Origin: Trichoderma breve
Lineage: Eukaryota; Ascomycota; Sordariomycetes; Hypocreales; Hypocreaceae
Assembly: GCF_028502605.1 (NCBI RefSeq)
Contig: NC_079233.1
Span: 3,348,001-3,412,000, forward strand
Direction of reading: 5' to 3'
Length of the DNA: 64,000 bases
Shown here piece by piece: positions 34,500 through 44,848 of the stretch. The translations under genes were made by a program, and so were the position numbers. How positions within the stretch are numbered: position 1 is the stretch's first letter; every line of letters begins with the position of its first letter. The notes under the pieces were generated by a model. The model ran no database searches, was not told where the DNA came from, and saw nothing but the letters and a program-made list of their open reading frames with translations.

Positions 34500-35970
34500 A
34501 TGGATGCGGTGATGGCGAGAGGTAAGGAGAAGCTCCTGTTTTGGCTGCAAACTTGGAAGAACGAAGAGCTAATGTGACAATGTTAGACGCCTGGGCGTCA
34601 ATTCCATCGAGCCTGCTCCAGGCCGAACTTCAACGACGACGAGACCAGGGCGAGAGACCGCAATGCGGCGGGCACAACTCGGGATGGTATGACACGGCTG
34701 CGCATGTCTTTGCGCTGCTCCTCATTCTCGTCCTGAGCACGATTGGTAAGGCTATTCACAAGATGGTGCGATAAGGGGGTTAAGGAGGAGTTTTGCTAAT
34801 TCAGGGCTTTGCGCCATAGGTTGCGGCTTTCCGCTACTATCCCGGAGAGCGACTACGGGGCATCGACAGAAGACAATCATATTCTACTGCCAGCATATCG
34901 GCACCGGCGTGCTTCTCGCCACGGCATTTGTGCACCTGCTGCCGACCGCCTTCTCATCCCTGACCGACCCATGCCTGCCGTACTTCTTCAGCCAGGGATA
35001 CACTCCTTTCCCAGGGCTCATTGCCATGGTCTCCGCCATTGTCGTTGTGGGAGTCGAATCATGGCTGACCGCTCGGGGCGCAGGCCACTCGCATTCGCAT
35101 GCGCACGACTTCTGGGATGAGAACGACGAGGCTGAAGGCGATGCGCAAGAGCTGCATATGGCCGGCGAGGGCTTATCCAGCAGGCGCAGCCATGTGACGG
35201 GACGACGACCTGCGGACATCTCCCTCGACCACTTGGAGGCTGCAGAGGGGCTCATTGCAGGCGCCTCACCCTTGCCCGAGTCGAGCCCAGCGTTGCAGCG
35301 GCGAAGGTCTGCAGACGACGACGACCGAGAATCGGACCTGGACCTGGACTTGGCGGAACTCGATCCCGCCCCTCCCGGTGGGAGTGCTCAGAACGGTGCT
35401 TACTCTTCACTTGCCAAGCCCAACACACGGCGTGGCGGCGAGACCTCAGATGGGAACCAGATACAGTCTCCTGAAGAGCAGAAGCGTCGGATGCTGCAGT
35501 GTCTGTTGCTAGAGGCCGGCATTCTGTTCCACAGTGTGTTCATAGGAATGGCCATCTCTGTGGCTACCGGCCCAGCCTTTGTCGTCTTCTTAGTCGCTAT
35601 CAGCTTCCACCAGTCGTTTGAAGGCATGGCCCTGGGCAGCCGCATCGCAGCTATACAGTTCCCCAAGGGATCCATCCGCCCCTGGCTCATGGTCCTCGCC
35701 TACGGAACCACGACGCCCATCGGCCAGGCAATCGGCCTCGTCCTGCAGAGGAAATGGGACCCGAGCAGTGCCACGGGCCTTGTGGTCGTGGGCGTCACAA
35801 ACGCCATCTCATCGGGTCTGCTGCTCTACGCGGGCCTTGTGCAGCTGCTGGCCGAAGACTTCTTGACGGAGAAGAGCTATCGCATTTTGAAGGGCAAGAA
35901 GCGCGCCCAGGCCTACTTTTCCGTCGTGGCTGGCGCGGCGCTCATGGCAGCCGTGGGAGCATTTGCTTAG
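34500..35970 (+). CDS. ZIP-family zinc/iron transporter
   Basis: Three exons, 34500-34521, 34587-34745 and 34820-35970, encode 443 residues. The first exon is only 22 nt (MDAVMAR) with donor GTAAGG; the second intron also uses GTAAGG. The N-terminus contains GHNSGWYDTAAHVFALLLIL leading into TM1, then RQKTIIFYCQHIGTGVLLAT. A His-rich loop (GHSHSHAHDFW) lies between TM3 and TM4, followed by a long acidic cytosolic loop (about 200-290). TM4 and TM5 carry the ZIP metal-site signature HSVFIGMAISV and HQSFEGMALGSRI. The C-terminus ends in a hydrophobic helix. ZIP proteins move Zn2+ (or Fe2+) into the cytosol; the layout suits plasma-membrane Zrt1/Zrt2 types, with a vacuolar Zrt3 role less likely. 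Confidence 0.93.
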
Positions 35971-37324
35971 CCCCTACCTTGGCCAGCGTCTTTGTGTCAT
36001 TTGTGTGTGTATATGTTTGCCCAAAAAGAAGATTCGCATCTCGCGTTGATATAGTCTACATTCTTTCTTTCTTTCCCCCTTGATTGAATTCATTCAGTTT
36101 ACAGTATGAGCTGCCGTTTGGCGTTGGTAGGTTAGGGCGGCCGACTTTATAGAGACATGGAACTTTTTGTTTTAAGCATGTAGCATGTTACATCTACTCT
36201 TTAGATAAGGGGGCTTTGTCGGAGTTTTGCGAGCAAAATATATGGCATGTGTGTTTTTGCAGTTGTTCATTCGTCTTGAGTCTAAACAGGCCGGATTAGG
36301 TTGTGTCAATGTAGATCCTGCAGTGAATTATGATTGTCCCTTTTCAATGTTCTATTGATCAAGTGGCGGTTGCGTATCAGGCAAGGTGATCAACGTCCGT
36401 GGTGCGCTTAGCTGCGTCTCTGGCGCGCTCTGTGTCGATATTTGCGAGGCGGTTAAAGGTACTCTGGTGTTGTCGGATCGCGCCATTTGCTTGCCTTCTC
36501 TACAGTTCAGTGAAAATTGAAACTGGTTTGGCAGAGGAGAAGAGTGAGTGCGTGTAAAAAGAGACTTTTGTTTCAATTCTCGATATGTAGGCTCCAGTCA
36601 CATGGCTGGAGCGTGATTCAACGACCGTAGAATAGAAACGGCCCGAGAAACAAGGTTCAATTATGACTCCTCGAGATGCTCTATTTTATGGGGAGTAGCA
36701 AGTATCAAATACCCAGTTCTCTAAGTATCTGCTATTATTACTAATTTCTGCTACTACAGCTATACGTGTCTAGTATTTACTACTATGGCTATATTTCTCA
36801 GTATTCACTACTATCTACAACACGGGATACTGGATAGCAAAGTAGGGGTTTGCTGAATAGGCATTCCCATTTTATGTAGATGTAGATACTTGGGGAGAAT
36901 TCAAAAACGGAGCCAAGCCGCACTTTTTGCTTTCATCACGGATGCTTGATAGCAATGTAGAGATGGAGCTTGACACTGGTCTTTGGCATGAACAAAACAC
37001 ACAAAGACATTGCGGTATGCCCTTCACCCCTTGCTCTCATCTGTATAGCATCATCGTTCACACACGTTCAAAGCTTCGACAATTAGATGAACAAGCCAAT
37101 GGAAATGAGTATAAAAGGAAGATACTACCGTGATTTGGAGCCTCGTCCCTTGGAAACCTTCTCTGATAAGCTGCTGTCCACAGGAAAACCTTAAGGGAAA
37201 GTGGCATATATAGAGCTTCTACCTAGCCAGTGGCTTTTTTTTTTTCCTTCTCAGGGTGAGAGAGACTTATATTCTAAGATACCAGCCGATCTGCAAAGTC
37301 GTTTCTTTCATAAAGGACGCTGAG
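35971..37324. other. Intergenic region with AT-rich degenerate repeat
   Basis: 1.35 kb between the ZIP gene and the MGSCFS gene. Bases 36680-36840 contain TA-rich degenerate repeats (see the repeat entry). Bases 37200-37255 include a T tract ahead of the next gene. Confidence 0.55.
36700..36830. repeat. AT-rich degenerate short repeat (TACTACTAT type)
   Basis: Loose repeats built on words such as CTATTATTACTAATTTCTG, TAGTATTTACTACTATGGC and TATATTTCTCAGTATTCAC. A related tract occurs at 46460-46575. Low GC against the surroundings. No coding potential. Confidence 0.7.
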
Positions 37325-38116
37325 ATGGGTTCATGTTTTTCTGCCCCTGAGCCTTCGCCGCGGCGAAAGCGGCGACATACACGATCATCGTACGTATCAC
37401 CTAAAAGGAATAACTGTCATTTAACAGCTACTCTAATCGCAATGTGAATACTTATGCCAAGCATTTTTAGTCGTCCCAGGTGGGTTCCAGGTGTTCAATA
37501 TGACTTCTACTATTCCACTCGAGATGGCGAAACGGTCTTGGTTCGGGAACCAATCGAGCAGCCTCATCCCAGGTGCAACCCTCGATGCCTCGAACATTGC
37601 GAGACCACCACAGTCTCTGTTTCTATGAATGTGAGTCCTCCAACTGAACCTCGAGATAGGCCCCGCGAGGACGCAGAGCATAAGAGAAGAAGTCTCAAGG
37701 AGAACAAGAAGAGGTCGAGCCGTCACAAATCGAGTCGTAACAAATCGAGTCGCCACAAAAGGAAGAAGAAGAGTAGCCATCATCGAAGCAGTCGAAGCAG
37801 CCGCCAGTGTAAGCAATCATTCACCCTTCCATTCGAGCCGAGAGAAAGAAAGACAGTTAATGATATTTTACTCAAAGATACTGAAACCGAGGCCACCAGT
37901 GGTTGGACTGCAGACGACGACGACAACCGCTACCAGGTTGCGCTTTGGATCGGCGAGTCCTCGCGGACACGCGGTGGCACAAACTCTCCGCAAGAAGGCG
38001 GTTCTGGTGCCCGCGAGGCTGCGGTGGAGGAGGATAATGTTTCTTCTCCCGGTGAAGAGGACGGTGACGAGACTCCGGCTCCAGGGAACCCCAAGAAGCC
38101 GAAGAGTACTAAATAG
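37325..38116 (+). CDS. Small acylation-type protein MGSCFS (basic, disordered)
   Basis: Two exons, 37325-37389 and 37471-38116, encode 236 residues; the intron (GTACGT ... TTTTAG) is in phase 2. The N-terminus MGSCFSAPEPSPRRKRRHTR fits an N-myristoylation site at Gly2 with palmitoylatable Cys4 and a following basic cluster. A small central part (WVPGVQYDFYYSTRDGETVL, then CNPRCLEHCETT) may be structured. Next comes a Ser/Lys/Arg/His-rich repeat (SSRHKSSRNKSSRHKRKKK) and an acidic C-terminus. Inferred: a peripheral membrane protein. I do not recognise a family. The next gene on the same strand has the same kind of first exon (MGCCFS, phase-2 intron). Confidence 0.72.
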
Positions 38117-38634
38117 GCTTAACTGCCTATTAAACCTATTTCGAATTGGTGATCAGCTGATTCAAGGATCAGAATGAGATTTAATAAATGTTTTTTAGCC
38201 AATGATTGATTCCACCAACAACGAAAGCTTGGCCCCTTATTCACTCCAAGAGCTGAACAAAGTCGGCAATACAATTGTATCTGCTGTGCCTTTGTGCGAG
38301 TATACCATGAATCAGATAAAAAGACACAATCGGTGAAAGGAGCAAAAGATGCGGATTTGGCACAAATTGATGCAGATTCCTGTCAATAAAGCGTCACCAG
38401 GCCATGACAGCTGCCAGCGTTGGAGTGGTACAAGTGGCCGTTGTTTGTCCTGCCTTTGCTTGCTCGCCTGCCGAACCACCAGTTTTTTCTTCTTTTTCTT
38501 GTTTCTTTTTCCTTCGCAAAGAGAGATACGAGACGTTTCTTCATCTCAGCGTTTTGCAAAGATCTTCATCTTACTCCGAAAGCCTCGCATTCAGAGATCT
38601 GCGCCTCGTTCATCACCACCCCCTGGTTTCCAAA
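38117..38634. other. Intergenic between the two acylation-type genes
   Basis: 518 nt holding the 3' flank of the first gene and the promoter of the second, with a T-rich stretch at 38480-38515. Nothing else seen. Confidence 0.55.
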
Positions 38635-39152
38635 ATGGGCTGCTGCTTTTCCAGTCAGGCATCGAGTGCCGCATCTCACAACGAGAATCAACGGCCTGTT
38701 ACTCCTCCACAACAGTAAGCTTAGCTGATAACCTTTGTCTCAGCCCTTTTTCGGCATTCCTTGCGAACGCTAACCGTGACAGAATCTCACACCAACAAGA
38801 AGATGGCAACTTGCCAGAGGCTATCGTTGCGACAACACCAATCGCTGCCCCCATCGCAATATCAGGAGTTGAGCAAGGAGCTGCCATTATCGACGCCATC
38901 ACTCCAAATGAGGCAGGCCCGAGTTCATCAGAATCTCGGCGTTCAGAATCGTCGGCTTCACGGCATATTATTCTCGAGCCAACGGTCTACGTCCCTCCAT
39001 CGCGGACAAATGACGTTGCAGAGCTTGACGTGACGCCTGTTCAATCCGCTGAATCTGGCGATAATCACGTCAAGAATACATCTTCGTCAAGTTCCAGCTC
39101 GAGTTCGAGTTCGGGGTCTGGTCACGGCTCGGGTTCTAAATCGAGCCAGTGA
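38635..39152 (+). CDS. Small acylation-type protein MGCCFS (Ser-rich)
   Basis: Two exons, 38635-38714 and 38783-39152, encode 149 residues; the intron (GTAAGC, branch GCTAAC, acceptor ACAG) is in phase 2. The start MGCCFSSQASSAASHNENQ fits Gly2 myristoylation with a Cys3-Cys4 palmitoylation pair. A middle hydrophobic-leaning stretch (EAIVATTPIAAPIAISGVEQ) is followed by polar sequence with HIILEPTVYVPPSRT, and a run of about twelve Ser then Gly/Ser/His repeats at the end. No domain recognised. Its resemblance to the upstream gene is limited to the MG(S/C)CFS start, low complexity, and first-intron phase, so common origin is an inference. Confidence 0.72.
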
Positions 39153-39678
39153 GAGAAGTGACTATAACTACTAGGTATGGAGGGCAAAAGCAGTACTGGA
39201 TGCGTGTAGTTTCAGAATATCTGTGTCGTTCATGGTGGCCATGCGTAGAGGGATAAAGGAGGCAGAGTCTGTCTCACAATCAGCCTTTTCTTTCTTCTCA
39301 ATGGACGGTTGTACGAGGCGTTGGGGGACATGTTGGTGTCATGGTCAAGCCTCTGTCTACCTAAGTTAGTGAAGTTATGCAGTCAACAGCTTGGGGCGCT
39401 TTGGTAATAGTTGGTAACGGACAAATTGATACATTTCAGCCGTTGGATGTTCCCGTTGTTTGTAACCATCTTTACATGCACAAACGGTGTCATGTCAAAG
39501 GAATCTTCGGTTCATACAAGTCTTGGGCAGCACAAAAGAACAAAGATCAAAAGAAGCGGTGGAGAAATACTGCTGTACTGCTATAAGGTACCTCCAATGA
39601 AGTGACTGCCTTAAGCGGGATGGAATGTAAACAGACGGCATCTAGAAAGTAAATAGAAGCTTGTCATATGCAACCTCG

Positions 39679-39698
39679 TTTATTTATTTATTTATTTA
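39679..39698 (+). repeat. (TTTA)n microsatellite
   Basis: Five perfect TTTA units. Confidence 0.95.
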
Positions 39699-39874
39699 CT
39701 TACAGAAACTCGTGATGTGTTCCTTCCGCCAAGCCAGCCACTTCTCTTTCATCTGGCCACTTTTCGGAAAACTTGCTCAAACGCTCTCAAACACATCAAA
39801 GGATTAGACCAACAGAATTTTTTTCCCCTTCTCGCTCCATCTCTGCCCTAGAGCATTAATTCCCACTCGCTACA

Positions 39875-39988
39875 ATGGATATTCAGGCGGCAGCTGCCAA
39901 GCAGGTTCAGCAGCTGGAGATACCCGACAGTAGCACCTCGAGCCATCAGCGCTTCCTTACAGTTGCTCCAGGTGCCTTTTCGCCCTGA
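39875..39988 (+). CDS. Possible small ORF or orphan first exon
   Basis: ATG in good context (CTACAATGG) after a pyrimidine-rich tract opens 37 codons, MDIQAAAAKQVQQLEIPDSS and onward, with coding-like codon use, ending in TGA. It lies upstream of the CTR TATA box, so it is not simply part of that gene's predicted leader. It may be a real micro-protein, the first exon of a lost gene, or chance. Not recognised. Confidence 0.25.
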   Translation: MDIQAAAAKQVQQLEIPDSSTSSHQRFLTVAPGAFSP

Positions 39989-40065
39989 ATCCGTGCATCA
40001 GGTGCCCCTATTTATTCATGCTGTGCTCCCACGATAAGCGATTGAGGTGATCAATGCGCTGGCCC

Positions 40066-40073
40066 TATAAATA
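40066..40073 (+). promoter_or_regulatory. TATA box of the copper transporter gene
   Basis: TATAAATA, 178 nt before the ATG at 40251, followed by a pyrimidine-rich stretch (40140-40225) suited to a transcription start and leader. Confidence 0.55.
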
Positions 40074-40250
40074 CCACTTCTTAAGACAGCCTACGGTGCC
40101 TGTTTGTTTCAGCATCATCCATCACTTGTTTTGGTGGTTTCGAGGCCAACTTTTAGGTTCAACCCCCTCTCTCTCGTCTTCATCATACAAAAGCTTCTTC
40201 TTCCTCCTCTTCCCTTGGACGATACGCATCTCGTCGAATCTGAAGCAGTC

Positions 40251-41033
40251 ATGGATATGGACATGGGCATGTCGTCTACCACCACGGCCGCCAGCGCCAC
40301 TCCCACCGGTGCCATGATGGGCGGTGGCATGGATGATGATATGGGCATGGGAATGGGACCGGCAGGCATGTGCAAGATCTCTGTAAGAAACTTCCCACCA
40401 AACCGCAAATATGCAACAACGATAGCTGACTCCGCGTCATAGATGCTTTGGAACTGGAACGTCCTGGACACGTGCTTCATTTCCTCGAGCTGGCAAATCA
40501 CGTCCAAGGGCATGTTTGCGGGTTCCTGCATCGGTGTTGTCCTCCTCGTGATCGCCCTGGAGTTTCTACGTCGCCTATCCAAGGAATACGACGGCTTCCT
40601 GATCAAGCAGCACGCCGCCAAGTTTCGGAACGCCTCAGCTCCCGCCGTGGTCACTACCACCGCTGCAAACACGGCCGTCAAGGCGGGCGGCGAGTCGGTC
40701 AACAGTCAGGATGTAACTCGAGCCGCCGGTAATGCCATGCCGCCCTTCCGCCCAAACGTGCTCCAGCAGGCCGCACGTGCGCTACTGCACATGGTTCAGT
40801 TTGCCATTGCATACTTTGTCATGTTGTTGGCCATGTACTACAACGGGTACTTCATCATCTGTATCTTCATCGGTGCCTACATTGGCGCTTTTATCTTCCA
40901 ATGGGAGACTCTGACTGTCGGGTAAGCCAGCCATGAAAGAGCAAACTCACGCCTTGTTTTGTATGTGTACTGACCTGTCGGCAGCTCTGATAATACTAGT
41001 GCTACAAACAACCCTACCGTCTGTTGCGGTTAA
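40251..41033 (+). CDS. CTR-family copper transporter
   Basis: Three exons, 40251-40382, 40443-40921 and 40985-41033, encode 219 residues. The N-terminus is Met-rich (MDMDMGMSS, MMGGGMDDDMGMGMG), the copper-capturing ectodomain of CTR proteins. The segment MCKISMLWNWNVLDTCFISS precedes TM1. TM2 carries the selectivity motif MxxxM (MLLAM) and TM3 the packing motif GxxxG (GAYIG). A final 16-residue exon adds a polar tail ending CCG, like the copper-handover cysteines of CTRs. Members form trimers that import Cu+ at the plasma membrane (Ctr1/Ctr4) or release it from the vacuole (Ctr2/Ctr6); the short ectodomain does not decide which. Confidence 0.93.
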
Positions 41034-42236
41034 GGGGTTGGTTGCTGCATTCCCCCGCGCCGACTTGGACGACAAGCAATAAGGGACGCATCTAGTGGGC
41101 ATGGCATGGTATGTTTGTGGGAAATGGTTATGGTAGATCAGGGAAGGCAACGCTAGTTTGGCAAAATGTAATAGACATCATTCCAGCATACACGGTAGAC
41201 GTGTAGCTAAAGGGTTAGGGACAATATACCAATGGAAACATTAATGCATAAAATGTTTGCTTTCATTTGCGAGACGAAATGTGGTGATGAGAACCTCTTT
41301 GAAGATGAAGCGTATTCGGTATATAGTGATTCTTCTAAGGGCAAACTGTATAACTAGAGGACTGCCTTGGTACCTGGTTCTCCCTGCCAGCTACCGTTAC
41401 TATTACATACAGACGTATTATCAGATATTGGCTCTAGTATCTACTAATGTTAGCCTTACCTAGTACCTTGGTTCGAATGACTGTCACTAATGGTGTGGAC
41501 TTCTTACATCTGCTCCAGACTATGGCGACAACCTTTTCGCAGTACCCACCCACCTAGCAGGTTGTCATCATCTGTTGTTATTGCTTCTTCTTCTAGTATT
41601 TGCTCATATTACCCCTATAAAATTATCTTAGAATACGAGATGCTGGTCAGTGTTCTAGTTGTTGACGTCCTCAAACTGCATCTACCGGGTATCCCACCAC
41701 CACCCACTTCATCCCACAAACTCACTGTGTCGAAATTTGATACTCCACGACAGCTTACACTGTGCGGACCCCCCTTTAAAAGAACAAAATCACCTCACCT
41801 CAGCCTTACCTTGACTTCAGCCTGTCAGACTGGCTTATTAATCGGATCATCGCAACTCCGGACTTGTTTCTGCGTGATATCTCCGTAGCGCCACATTGTA
41901 GCAGCCCCTGCAGCAAATTAGCACCAGACTACAGCACTCGCCTCATCTGTCTAGTGGATGGCCCTCGCTAGCACCGGCTACCGCAGCTTCTGTACGAGTA
42001 CTGGAAGCTGGGGAGAACGAGGTAGGTACTAACGCTCCAGCCTGCCTGCTCGTATTAACATTAGGTACCCCCCGTATGTCTGCATTAGTAAACTCCCGTC
42101 TTCATCCAACTACCATTGATCCTATCCTGACCAGCATCGACGATATCGCAACAAATCGCAGCAGATTCAATTCTCGATCCCAGGGTGACTAATCGCAACC
42201 AGTCCACGGCCAGAGGGCGCAATTGCTCTGCGCAGC
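41034..42236. other. Intergenic region upstream of the Zn2Cys6 factor
   Basis: 1.2 kb. TACGAGTA occurs at 41993-42000, the same 8-mer found repeatedly upstream of the C2H2 factor. TA-rich words at 41390-41460 recall the degenerate repeats at 36.7 and 46.5 kb. No gene supported. Confidence 0.5.
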
Positions 42237-44015
42237 ATGTCCTCCATCAAGCATCTGCTGTCGTCCAAAGTGCGGTCGCAGTCCGGCTGCTACACCTGCA
42301 GGCTGCGTCGCAAGAAGTGCGATGAGCGTCGCCCCGAGTGTTCGGGATGCGCCGCCCTGGAAATCACATGTCATTTCGGCGACATCAAGCCCGACTGGAT
42401 GGATGGCGGGCCCAAGCAGAAGGAGATGGCCGAGTTTGTCAAGGCCCAGGTCAAGAAGCAGGCCAGCCAGCGGCGAGACCGCAAGTACCTCGACATGCTG
42501 GAGTCGGGCACCCGCAAGGTGAGCCTCAGCGACGACCCCAAGACGGATGTCGAGCGAGGCTATTCCGCGTCGGCGCCGTCTACAAAGGAGTCGCCTAATA
42601 GTCACGGCTCCGGCAGCACTGCGGCAACGTCGCCGCCGGAGATGCCATGGCATAGCCAGGCCTTCATGGGCAACTCCGACGACCAGGCGGAATTCGACCG
42701 GTCCGCCGACATTCACTACGCCTGCATGTATCTGGACTACGTCTTTCCGCATCTGTTCCCTCACTATCGCCCTCACATCCTCGTGGGCGGCCGTGGCTGG
42801 GTGCTGGATGCGCTGCAGTCCAACAACAAGTCGCTCTACCACATCACCGTGTCACTGGCGTCGTACTATTTCGCCCTGATCCTCAACAATGGAGAGCCGG
42901 AACATGAGGAATGCATGAATAAGATGAACCAGAACCTGCAGAGCCAAATGGAGCTGGGCCTGCGCGAGCTGCAGAGGGAGGTCAGTTCGCTGCACAGCCG
43001 TAAGATGGATCCGCGCGAGGGGCTGGTCGTCATGGAGAGCATCATCCAGCTGCTCATCTTCGAAGTCGCCATGGGCAACCGTGAAAACTGGAAGCTCCAT
43101 CTCGATGCTGCCATTGCACTATTCCGCCAGATACTCCCGAGCCCCGACGGCTGGGAGGAAATGCTACATGGCCTCGTTAACCATCGCTGGCCGCCGCTAG
43201 AAATGGGCATGAAGCGGCCCTGGAGCACCAGCCAAGCCGCCTGCAGATTCTTCACGGCCAACCTGCTCTATATTGATGTCATGTCGAGCGTCTCACTTGG
43301 GTGCCCCCCTCGGCTGTACAGCTATCAAAACTCAATCATACCCTCGTGTAAGACGACGGAATGGAGCCCCTGCACCATGGGAGAAGGACCCCTCCGCATG
43401 GAAGAGTTTCGTGGGCTGCACAACTGGGTTCTCCAGGTCATCGGCGACATAGCGTCGCTCCACGCATGGAAGAAGGCACAGAGCTTAGCCGGCTCTTTAT
43501 CCATCAATGAACTCTTGAATCGTGGCACGATACTCATAGACGCCATCAAGGGGGGGATCATGGCTATCCAAACAACATGCCCGCCACCCGACACGGTTGC
43601 CACCGTCATCTCGGTACCAGTCCTTGGTGAGCAGCCATCATATGCGATGCACAACACCATCTGGCTCAACGCAGCCTTGATCTACCTCAACACAGTCCTC
43701 GCCGGTTGGCAACCCTCATGCCCGGAAATTAGTACTGCCGTGGCCAACACCACCGAAATGCTGTTTAACTTGCCAAGAGGAACCTGCTTAGGAGCACTGG
43801 CTTGGCCTCTTTGTGTGGCCGGCTGTCTAGCACCTCCAGAGGATGAAGCCAAATACAAGAGCATAGTAGCCCGGCTCGGTGGGCTGCAGCTATTTGGTTC
43901 GCTCAGAGAAGCCATGTGCATTATGGAGCAGGTCTGGTCCCAGCGACCTCTGGACGAGAGCTGGGACGTTGCCCAGTGCATGAACATTCTGGGGCATGGA
44001 GTTGTGTTGCTATGA
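42237..44015 (+). CDS. Zn(II)2Cys6 transcription factor with fungal-specific TF domain
   Basis: Single exon of 592 residues. The binuclear cluster is complete at Cys18, 21, 28, 35, 38 and 45 (CYTCRLRRKKCDERRPECSG). A basic helix (QVKKQASQRRDRKYLDML) follows. From about residue 155 the sequence matches the fungal-specific TF domain 2 type (HYACMYLDYVFPHLFPHY, ALQSNNKSLYHITVSLASYY, GREN-WKLHLDAAIALFRQI pattern) running to the end (MEQVWSQRPLDESWDVAQC). Such factors bind CGG-type sites and regulate metabolism or development. No biosynthetic cluster surrounds it and the target is unknown. The start is supported by family-typical sequence directly after the ATG. Confidence 0.93.
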   Translation: MSSIKHLLSSKVRSQSGCYTCRLRRKKCDERRPECSGCAALEITCHFGDIKPDWMDGGPKQKEMAEFVKAQVKKQASQRRDRKYLDMLESGTRKVSLSDDPKTDVERGYSASAPSTKESPNSHGSGSTAATSPPEMPWHSQAFMGNSDDQAEFDRSADIHYACMYLDYVFPHLFPHYRPHILVGGRGWVLDALQSNNKSLYHITVSLASYYFALILNNGEPEHEECMNKMNQNLQSQMELGLRELQREVSSLHSRKMDPREGLVVMESIIQLLIFEVAMGNRENWKLHLDAAIALFRQILPSPDGWEEMLHGLVNHRWPPLEMGMKRPWSTSQAACRFFTANLLYIDVMSSVSLGCPPRLYSYQNSIIPSCKTTEWSPCTMGEGPLRMEEFRGLHNWVLQVIGDIASLHAWKKAQSLAGSLSINELLNRGTILIDAIKGGIMAIQTTCPPPDTVATVISVPVLGEQPSYAMHNTIWLNAALIYLNTVLAGWQPSCPEISTAVANTTEMLFNLPRGTCLGALAWPLCVAGCLAPPEDEAKYKSIVARLGGLQLFGSLREAMCIMEQVWSQRPLDESWDVAQCMNILGHGVVLL

Positions 44016-44356
44016 TACCCTTCCTGACAGTCCGGCGGTACCTTTTTTCTGACGGCTGCGTAGCCACCGAGGCTTGTTTTTTTTTATCACGTTACTGCTT
44101 GGTTTTGCATGTGCCATGTTTGTATATTCCATATATGAGAATCTATCATCGATGAACTTAATTTCCAACTATCGAATACATGTATTAAGAGGTTTTTCAT
44201 TTGATTTTCCTTTTTTTCCCCGCCAAGGGGCAATTGCCCAATGCAAAACATGTGCTGATTCTGATCCACACGCTGGGTGTGTCCTGTATAACCAAATCAC
44301 CCCCTTCCAAACATTAAGTTTTAATCTATTATATGCAGTTGAACAAGAGAGAAACT
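44016..44356. other. Convergent intergenic region
   Basis: 341 nt between the Zn2Cys6 factor and the end of the MARVEL-linked frame. Nothing else seen. Confidence 0.55.
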
Positions 44357-44848
44357 CTATCCAGATTTCCCTCCAACCAACGTCTGTCTCTTTTCCATCA
44401 ATCCCAAGTCCCACCAGCCGCTGATGTGCTGGAGAAGCGTCTTGCGCTTCGTTCTGCTCGTCGCCGACATGGGACTCGCGAGAGGCACATTGAGATGCGA
44501 CGACGGGGGAGACGGGGGCATTGGTGGAACTGGCGGAACTGGTGACCTTTGAGAGATAAAGGCGGCCGGCAGTGGTGGTAGCGGCGGCATCTCCTCAACG
44601 GGATGCCTGACTCTACTACGCTTCGTCTTTTTCGCTGCCGCGGGAGGCGGGGGGAAGTAAGGATGACGGTCGTTGTTGAACAGCGGGACGGGGACGTTCA
44701 TGTCGAGATCCTCGTCGCCGTCATACAGCGACCTCCCATCCTGGTGCTGTGTCCTCGACATGGCCATTGTCCCAAGGCTGCGGGCCTTGCGAAGGACATT
44801 TGGCGTCGGAGGCACCCCCGAGAAGCCATCTTCACGGCAGCCGTACCC
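44357..44848 (-). CDS. In-frame open extension after the MARVEL stop codon
   Basis: From 44848 to 44357 the frame of the MARVEL gene stays open for 163 codons after its TGA (44851-44849). The translation looks like real protein: a Pro-rich and basic segment (PLFNNDRHPYFPPPPAAAKK, then KRSRVRHPVEEMPPLPPLP) and a distinctive end (HISGWWDLGLMEKRQTLVGG). Third codon positions are mostly G or C, as in neighbouring genes. A short in-frame ATG (MAMSRTQHQDGRS) with context ACAATGG lies about 80 nt after the TGA. It may be a read-through tail, a separate small gene, or the remains of a longer protein with a nonsense change. Confidence 0.4.
   Translation of the reverse strand, partial: GYGCREDGFSGVPPTPNVLRKARSLGTMAMSRTQHQDGRSLYDGDEDLDMNVPVPLFNNDRHPYFPPPPAAAKKTKRSRVRHPVEEMPPLPPLPAAFISQRSPVPPVPPMPPSPPSSHLNVPLASPMSATSRTKRKTLLQHISGWWDLGLMEKRQTLVGGKSG

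Larger units (their letters stand above)
39153..40250. other. Intergenic region upstream of the copper transporter
   Basis: 1.1 kb with a TTTA microsatellite (39679-39698), a pyrimidine-rich leader (39720-39870) followed by a 37-codon ORF at 39875, a TATA box at 40066 and the CTR 5' leader. Confidence 0.55.

Noticed and set aside
42189..42842. 217-codon minus-strand ORF
   Set aside because: Antisense to the Zn2Cys6 cluster and linker of the transcription factor, whose cysteine spacing is exact.
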